This document shows, piece after piece, positions 6,620-10,337 of a stretch of DNA of 10,337 bases (positions are counted from its first letter, which is position 1; each line of letters begins with the position of its first letter). The position numbers and the translations under genes are program-made. The notes beneath the pieces are model-generated. The model had not been told where the DNA came from and did not search any database. It worked only from the letters and a program-made list of their open reading frames with translations. The stretch comes from an uncultured Eubacteriales bacterium (GTDB lineage Bacteria > Bacillota > Clostridia > Lachnospirales > Lachnospiraceae), in assembly GCA_902772745.1 (NCBI GenBank), contig CACYBV010000378.1:1-10337 (forward strand), given 5' to 3'.

Positions 6620-6634
6620 TTGAAAAGGCGAAAT

Positions 6635-7120
6635 ATGTCCAGGTTTAACGAATATATAAGTCAGCATTATCCCTTACTGATCCTGATTGCTGTAATCGTT
6701 TTTCTGCTGTTTCTCGCGGTACTGATCCTCGTAATCACGCGAAAACGCAGCAGAAATCAGGAGCCTTCTGATCCCTATGAAGACATGGAGGGAACTGAAT
6801 TTGAGGAATACTGCGCAGACCTTCTTGGAGCAAACGGATTTACGGAAATAGAAATGACGCCGGCAACCGCGGATTTCGGTGTGGATATCTTTGCGGAAAA
6901 AGACGGTCTTACCTATGCGTTCCAGTGCAAACGATACAATCATCCCGTCGGTACAAAAGCCGTCCAGGCGATCTACGCAGGAAGGGATTTTTATCACTGC
7001 ATGGTCGGTGTTGTACTGACAAATGCAGGGTTTACAACCGGCGCCGCAAAACTTGCAGAAGCGTTCAACATTCTGTTATGGGACGGAAATAAGCTTAAAG
7101 AGCTCGAAAAACGATTGTAG
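6635..7120 (+). CDS. Membrane-anchored Mrr/PD-(D/E)XK restriction endonuclease-like protein
   Basis: A 161-aa protein with one N-terminal membrane helix (about 13-35) followed by RKRSRN. The positive flank places the C-terminal domain in the cytosol. Residues 52-160 form an Mrr-type nuclease domain: TEFEEYCADLL-ANGF (54-69), D84 in FGVDI, and Q97-C-K99 in FQCKRY, the D...QxK active-site pattern of the Mrr_cat branch of PD-(D/E)XK enzymes. GVVLTNAGFT (125-134) and the final FNILLWDGNKL are also typical. Characterised Mrr proteins cut modified DNA; small membrane-tethered forms are widespread and mostly uncharacterised. ATG 6635 was chosen because AAGG sits 6 nt upstream; a TTG at 6620 in the same frame would add five residues. 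It follows the lipocalin-like gene by 15 nt. No methylase or specificity subunit is nearby. Catalytic residues look intact; the target is unknown. Confidence 0.88.
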   Translation: MSRFNEYISQHYPLLILIAVIVFLLFLAVLILVITRKRSRNQEPSDPYEDMEGTEFEEYCADLLGANGFTEIEMTPATADFGVDIFAEKDGLTYAFQCKRYNHPVGTKAVQAIYAGRDFYHCMVGVVLTNAGFTTGAAKLAEAFNILLWDGNKLKELEKRL

Positions 7121-7138
7121 CATCTGCGTATTTCCCTT

Positions 7139-7158
7139 GCATCCGGCCGAATGTTTTC
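7139..7158 (+). repeat. 20-bp direct repeat, copy 1
   Basis: GCATCCGGCCGAATGTTTTC occurs exactly here and again at 7249-7268, 110 bp on. The core CATCCGGCCGAATG is itself a near-perfect 14-bp dyad with one mismatched pair. The flanking sequence beyond the 20 bp is not shared. Confidence 0.9.
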
Positions 7159-7193
7159 CCAATTCATCCACCTTGGAATAATTCAGAGAAATT

Positions 7194-7279
7194 TCAAGTT
7201 TAACGAAACACATGAGGCCAAAAACACCTACCGCCAATTACTTCTCACGCATCCGGCCGAATGTTTTCGTTAAACTTGA
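7194..7279. repeat. Long inverted repeat / hairpin candidate
   Basis: A perfect 15-bp inverted repeat, 7194-7208 against 7265-7279 (arm TCAAGTTTAACGAAA), encloses a second inverted segment: CAT-GA-GGCC (7211-7219) against GGCC-GA-ATG (7255-7263). As RNA this gives an outer 15-bp stem, a small asymmetric loop, 3 bp, a tandem G.A internal loop, and 4 G-C pairs closing a 35-nt apical loop. The right arm overlaps direct-repeat copy 2. Only four T residues follow on the plus strand, so it is a poor terminator. It begins 73 nt after the nuclease-like gene. A small mobile repeat, a structured RNA or a protein-binding array all fit. Confidence 0.7.
7249..7268 (+). repeat. 20-bp direct repeat, copy 2
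   Basis: Exact second copy of the repeat at 7139-7158. Here it runs directly into the right arm of the long inverted repeat, sharing its TTTC end. Confidence 0.9.
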
Positions 7280-7421
7280 GTTTTGCGAATAAATGGATAC
7301 GGAAAACGTTAACTTTGCCAAGCTTTCCTCCCCCTGTACCGAATTAACCGAAAAAGGCACAATGTCGCAGATTATAAGCATTTACGCGGTGTTTTTGTAA
7401 TAAGTTATTCTGTAGACTTGA

Positions 7422-7784
7422 TTATTTGAAAAATTTATTTGCGTAAGCTTTAGTGTCTTTCGCAAATTCAATATAATCACCTTCGAATCGGTTATCCAGC
7501 ATTTTATTCAGCACTTTTTTCTCAGCAGCTATTTGAAATAATTTTCTTACTGTTATATTTATGGCATATGCACATAAACCCATTATTCCGTATTCAAATA
7601 TCCGATTAGCTGCGTGTGCTGAAAATATAGTTAATAAGATGGCAATCCCAGCAACAACACTATACACTATAGCCGTTTGTCTGCATTCATCTATGGAATC
7701 CGACAAAAACGCAATACCTGTTGATCTTGCTTCTTCTTTTGTTAACGAACTGATTTCAAGATTTTTCCATTTTTCTTTTTCCAT
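7422..7784 (-). CDS. Small two-TM membrane protein, hypothetical
   Basis: A 120-aa protein that I do not recognise. The start is ATG 7784-7782, behind a strong GAGGAGG about 8 nt upstream; an in-frame ATG at 7823 lacks such a site. A charged N-terminus with a Lys/Glu-rich segment (1-20) leads to two adjacent hydrophobic helices (about 36-56 and 62-80) forming a hairpin. A charged, helical C-terminus (81-120: KKVLNKMLDNRFEGDY...) follows. With the short TM hairpin, both ends are probably cytosolic. The gene is clearly A+T-richer than its neighbours, which suggests recent acquisition, but no mobile element is adjacent. It is monocistronic. No terminator with a T-run is seen downstream. A small envelope or accessory protein is likely; function unknown. 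Confidence 0.75.
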   Translation of the reverse strand: MEKEKWKNLEISSLTKEEARSTGIAFLSDSIDECRQTAIVYSVVAGIAILLTIFSAHAANRIFEYGIMGLCAYAINITVRKLFQIAAEKKVLNKMLDNRFEGDYIEFAKDTKAYANKFFK

Positions 7785-7812
7785 TTGCCGCCTCCTCAGG
7801 AATTCATAGAAT

Positions 7813-7827
7813 GATATTGTCAATATC
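7813..7827. promoter_or_regulatory. 15-bp perfect palindrome upstream of the small membrane gene
   Basis: GATATTG-T-CAATATC is a perfect inverted repeat with a 1-bp centre, 29 nt upstream of the ATG at 7784. It contains TTGACA on the minus strand, but no -10 at proper spacing was found, so it is more likely an operator than a promoter core. The regulator is unknown. Confidence 0.4.
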
Positions 7828-7952
7828 GTTTCTTCCGTCTTACTCTTTCACTCATACAGGCCAATATTTTTATGAGATGGTTGCATTCAGAAAACCTGTT
7901 TTTCATTCCCGCGGCAGACGGTTCATCATTTGCAGCAATATCCAAAATTCAG

Positions 7953-7982
7953 CTGCTTTATCTTTATTTCCTGTAAAGGCAG
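7953..7982 (-). terminator. Weak terminator-like hairpin after the flavin reductase gene
   Basis: CTGCTTTA (7953-7960) pairs with TAAAGGCAG (7974-7982) with one bulged base, 18 nt past the stop at 8001. On the minus strand the next T-rich stretch (AATTTT) begins three bases after the stem, so termination would be inefficient. The rest of 7785-8000 shows no gene. Confidence 0.35.
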
Positions 7983-8000
7983 AAACGAACCGGGACAGTT

Positions 8001-8660
8001 TCAGTACTCCCCAACGTCTATTTTCTTCATCAGCACACCCGCGTAATCATGAGCGGTTTTCCGGACATTTTCGGGATTCACGGGATAATGAATATTATAT
8101 AAAATCCCCCGATCCCCGGTTTTATCCGCAAGATAGTCGTCATCCATATGCACACCGATCACTTCCATGCAAATCATCACATGGTCATCACCGGAGACAA
8201 TTTCTTTCTCCCAGAGATATTCACATTCGAGATTCATAAAGCATTCCCGGACCATTGGCGCATTAACCCACTCTGCCGGGTCGGCTGTGAGCCCTGATGC
8301 GGTAATTTCGTCGGCCTCATACTGGTTATTCTGAATGGTTGCCATGCAGGCTGAATGAAAATCTGCCGACATGAAATTAATGACAGCCGATGGGTTTTCT
8401 TTCAGGCTCCCGTACAGATGGCCGCTTTTGTTTACGCTTGCAAGAATCGCATAAAATCCCTGTCCGTAATTTGCGCTTGTAAATGTAGCCCAGGACTGCA
8501 TGCAGGCGTTCGGCTGTCCGTTCGGCTTATATGTTGTCACCAGAAACATCGGCGACGGAACGCTCATGACAAATTCTTTCCAGCAAAAACCGAAGGACCT
8601 CGAAAAATCCCCGAAAGTACCCCTCATGGATTCCGGCATTTCCCTGTAGCTGTGTTTCAT
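8001..8660 (-). CDS. Flavin reductase family protein (FMN-binding split barrel)
   Basis: A 219-aa soluble protein. Residues about 28-175 follow the flavin-reductase-like FMN-binding split barrel: SVPSPMFLVTTYKPNGQPNACM near the start (parts at 33-54), the conserved A-W-x-TF-S segment (58-62), and then AVINFMSADF (92-101). The strand pair ECEYLWEKEIVSGDDHVMICMEVIGV (parts at 145-170) follows. Members bind FMN and either reduce flavins with NAD(P)H or act as electron carriers. The start ATG 8660 follows GGAGAGGAG, a strong SD. It is divergent from the FMN/Fe-S/FAD oxidoreductase 167 nt away, and the two may share a regulator and redox role. Substrate cannot be told. There is no Fe-S motif or rubredoxin extension. 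A weak hairpin lies downstream. Confidence 0.85.
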   Translation of the reverse strand: MKHSYREMPESMRGTFGDFSRSFGFCWKEFVMSVPSPMFLVTTYKPNGQPNACMQSWATFTSANYGQGFYAILASVNKSGHLYGSLKENPSAVINFMSADFHSACMATIQNNQYEADEITASGLTADPAEWVNAPMVRECFMNLECEYLWEKEIVSGDDHVMICMEVIGVHMDDDYLADKTGDRGILYNIHYPVNPENVRKTAHDYAGVLMKKIDVGEY

Positions 8661-8699
8661 TGATCTCTCCTCTCCTGTCGAACTTTTTCCAAGAATGTC

Positions 8700-8730
8700 A
8701 TATCGCCCGTTGATGTACGATGAACGATAT
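8700..8730. promoter_or_regulatory. Dyad-symmetric sequence between divergent redox genes
   Basis: ATATCG (8700-8705) and CGATAT (8725-8730) are inverted 6-bp arms. Between them GTTGATGTACGATGAAC (8709-8725) has imperfect GTT-AT/AT-AAC symmetry. It lies in the 167-nt divergent region, 40 nt upstream of the flavin reductase ATG and just upstream of the oxidoreductase promoter, where a shared regulator would be expected. Assignment is by symmetry only. Confidence 0.35.
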
Positions 8731-8737
8731 TTCTCAC

Positions 8738-8766
8738 TTGCCTATGCTGTGAAAAGCTGTTAAAAT
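8738..8766 (+). promoter_or_regulatory. Promoter for the FMN/Fe-S/FAD oxidoreductase
   Basis: TTGCCT (8738-8743) and TAAAAT (8761-8766) with 17-nt spacing lie about 62 nt upstream of the ATG at 8828. Transcription would start near 8773. The SD AAGGAG (8814-8819) has 8-nt spacing. Confidence 0.55.
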
Positions 8767-8827
8767 GTTTCCAGGCCTGATAATGGCCGCTAACCCCTTC
8801 CATCTACAATGAAAAGGAGAATTTACG

Positions 8828-10337
8828 ATGGGTTCGAAATATTCTCACGTATTCCAGCCGATCCGCATCCGCGGAATCGATTTCAAGAACCGCGTCACGC
8901 TGGCCCCGCCCTCCCCGAATCTTGCAAGCGAAGACGGGCTTGTGACCCATGATTTTGTGGACTGGTTCCGGATGTTTGCCCGGGGCGGTGTCTGCACACT
9001 CTACGCCGGAAACTGTTCCATTGATATTACGGAAAGCAAGGATGAAGCCTTCCAGCTGAATATGAACCAGGACCGCGGAATTCTCCCGATGTCCTGGTAT
9101 GCCGATATGGGCAGGCAGTACGGATGCCATGCTTCCTTCGAAATCGTGCATAACGGCGAAAATACACGCTATGAGGCTGTAGGGCATCTGCCCTTCTCCG
9201 CATCTCCCCGGATTTCCGACAACGAGCGCCGGGCTGCCCAGCTGAATCACCGCGAACCGATGCCCTGTATCGAAATGGATCATGATAAAATCCGCGAAAC
9301 CGTTGAGAAATTCGGCGCAGCCGCAGGCCGTATGAAGCGCGCCGGGATGGATATCGTCCTCGTACACGGCGGACACGGAAACCTGATCAGCCAGTTCATG
9401 AGCCCGCTCTACAACAGGCGGACCGATGAATACGGCGGAAGCACCGAAAACCGCGCCAGATTTGCGATTGAGGTCTGTGATTCGATCCGCAGACACTGCG
9501 GGGAGAATTTTGTGATTGAATTCCGGATTTCGGCCGACGAGATCGCACCGGAAGGCATGCATTTCGATGAAACGCTGGAGCTGATCGGGTACCTGAAGGA
9601 CCATATCGATATCCTGCACGTTTCCGCCGGACTGCATTCCGACTTCAACATGAAGTACTTCAATTACTGGTGCCAGAACTACCTGACGGAGCACTGTTTC
9701 AACGTCCACTATGCGCGGGACATCAAGGCGCGTTATCCGGATCTTCTCGTGAATACGGTCGGCTCCATTATGAGTCTGGACTATGCGGAAGAGATCATCA
9801 AAAACGGCTGGGCGGATTTCGTGTCCATGTGCCGTCCGCTGATGGCAGATCCGGACATGCCCCGAAAATATGCCGAAGACCGGCCTGAAGACCGCAGGCC
9901 CTGTCTTCGCTGCAACGCCTGCATGAACCACCTGATGATCCCGAAGCCGATCTACTGTGCGATCAATCCGATGTCTGCAATGACCGGAGAACTCCGGGAC
10001 GGAGTCATTCCGAAAGCTCCTGTGAAAAAGCGCGTTGCGGTCGTCGGCGGCGGTCCGGGCGGCATCCAGGCCCTGCAGACGCTTCTCGACCGCGGCCATG
10101 AAGTCACACTCTATGAAAAAAACAGCGAACTCGGCGGAAATGTAATTGCCGCAGCCGCACCGCCCTTCAAAATCGACGTGCAGGACTATCTCCGCTGGAT
10201 GCGTCATACCGCCAGACAGTGTGAGCAGCGCGGCGCGAAGATCCTGCTGAACCTGGCCTGCACCAAAGAGATCCTGGACCGTGAGCATTACGATGCCGTT
10301 GTGATTGCCGTCGGCGCAGAACCTCTGATTCCCCGAA
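8828..10337 (+). CDS. FMN/[4Fe-4S]/FAD oxidoreductase of the BaiCD/FadH (OYE-like) family, 3' partial
   Basis: 503 residues are visible and the frame runs off the window; relatives are about 640-670 aa. Domain order: an FMN TIM barrel of the Old Yellow Enzyme type (about 5-345), a four-cysteine cluster C359-x2-C362-x2-C365-x11-C377 for [4Fe-4S], then an FAD/NAD(P) Rossmann fold starting at VAVVGGGPGG (403-412) with LYEKNSELGGNV. The barrel holds HGGHGNLISQF and SPLYNRRTDEYGG, which are diagnostic. The family (2,4-dienoyl-CoA reductase, BaiCD/BaiH, trimethylamine dehydrogenase) passes NAD(P)H electrons via FAD and the cluster to FMN to reduce or oxidise alpha,beta-unsaturated or related substrates in the cytosol. 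Odd: the usual QL-H-GR segment appears as EIVHNGENTRY, so flavin contacts and specificity may differ. The substrate (fatty acid, steroid or bile acid, cinnamate-type) is not decidable. Divergent from the flavin reductase gene. Confidence 0.92.
   Translation, partial: MGSKYSHVFQPIRIRGIDFKNRVTLAPPSPNLASEDGLVTHDFVDWFRMFARGGVCTLYAGNCSIDITESKDEAFQLNMNQDRGILPMSWYADMGRQYGCHASFEIVHNGENTRYEAVGHLPFSASPRISDNERRAAQLNHREPMPCIEMDHDKIRETVEKFGAAAGRMKRAGMDIVLVHGGHGNLISQFMSPLYNRRTDEYGGSTENRARFAIEVCDSIRRHCGENFVIEFRISADEIAPEGMHFDETLELIGYLKDHIDILHVSAGLHSDFNMKYFNYWCQNYLTEHCFNVHYARDIKARYPDLLVNTVGSIMSLDYAEEIIKNGWADFVSMCRPLMADPDMPRKYAEDRPEDRRPCLRCNACMNHLMIPKPIYCAINPMSAMTGELRDGVIPKAPVKKRVAVVGGGPGGIQALQTLLDRGHEVTLYEKNSELGGNVIAAAAPPFKIDVQDYLRWMRHTARQCEQRGAKILLNLACTKEILDREHYDAVVIAVGAEPLIPR

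Larger units (their letters stand above)
7121..7421. other. 300-nt intergenic region with repeats, no gene seen
   Basis: No reading frame with a ribosome binding site was found here. Its first half holds the 20-bp direct repeat and the long inverted repeat described separately. From 7280 to 7421 I see only weak features: AACGTTAAC at 7306, a GGAAA/TTTCC pair around 7301-7328, and the 11-bp dyad AATAAGTTATT at 7399-7409, none with a T-run or promoter-like spacing. Base composition falls toward A+T approaching the small membrane-protein gene. Confidence 0.6.

Noticed and set aside
6620..6634. TTG 6620 as start of the nuclease-like protein
   Set aside because: ATG 6635 has an AAGG at 6-nt spacing and leaves a normal short N-terminus before the membrane helix. 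TTG is possible but less supported.
6188..6667. Minus-strand open frame of 159 codons
   Set aside because: Antisense to the lipocalin-like gene, with no supporting signals.
7139..7268. CRISPR-like array
   Set aside because: There are only two repeat copies, spaced 90 bp apart, with no cas genes. Spacing is too long for CRISPR.
7811..8239. Plus-strand open frame of 142 codons
   Set aside because: More than half is antisense to the flavin reductase family gene. The product is Ser/His/Arg-rich without domain pattern, and there is no ribosome binding site at its start.
8804..10288. Long minus-strand open frame (494 codons) opposite the oxidoreductase
   Set aside because: It lies entirely antisense to a protein with FMN-barrel, Fe-S and FAD motifs; its product shows no recognisable domain and it lacks a ribosome binding site. 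It is a composition shadow.

Overview
The window reads as ordinary chromosome from a low-to-mid G+C Gram-positive anaerobe (Bacillota; a gut-type Clostridia or Erysipelotrichia member is my best guess). This rests on strong AGGAGG-type ribosome binding sites, sigma-A-like promoters, intrinsic terminators, a TrkA-C membrane protein of clostridial type, and an Old-Yellow-Enzyme/FAD reductase of the kind common in gut anaerobes. By eye the base composition is near half G+C. The exception is an A+T-richer patch around 7.37-8.0 kb. No rRNA, tRNA, CRISPR array, transposase or phage structural gene was recognised.

Layout. (1) 1-1006, plus strand: the last 64 codons of an NADP-type isocitrate dehydrogenase, then a type I 3-dehydroquinate dehydratase (AroD family) 18 nt later, closed by a clear intrinsic terminator. 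The AroD-like protein has arginine where the Schiff-base lysine should be. (2) 1026-3358, plus strand: a single large orphan gene (707 aa, cytosolic, helical, unrecognised) with its own extended -10 promoter and structured DNA downstream. (3) 5976-3385, minus strand: a three-gene run of ttcA-like tRNA thiolase, XerS/XerC-like tyrosine recombinase and TrkA-C membrane protein. The last two are only 10 nt apart. A hairpin between 3311 and 3358 separates this run from region 2. (4) 6033-6075: a compact divergent promoter region. A cre-like palindrome lies in the ttcA leader. (5) 6113-7120, plus strand: a two-gene unit of a lipocalin-like protein and a membrane-anchored Mrr/PD-(D/E)XK nuclease-like protein. 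(6) 7121-7421: a 300-nt non-coding stretch with a 20-bp direct repeat and a long, partly helical inverted repeat. (7) 7784-7422, minus strand: a small A+T-rich two-TM protein. (8) 8660-8001 and 8828 to the window end: a divergent pair, a flavin-reductase-family protein and a BaiCD/FadH-type FMN/[4Fe-4S]/FAD oxidoreductase that runs off the window. Dyad symmetry lies between them.

How the parts may work together. Regions 1 and 3 look like housekeeping: TCA-cycle/NADPH supply, aromatic precursor synthesis or its degenerate paralog, tRNA modification, chromosome-dimer resolution and ion homeostasis. Region 8 is a redox pair that could share a regulator and flavin chemistry. I did not find a clear new defence or mobile system. 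The best leads are the active-site-altered AroD, the inverted-repeat element at 7194-7279 with a 10-mer that recurs four times in 1.3 kb, the orphan 707-aa gene, and the membrane-tethered nuclease.
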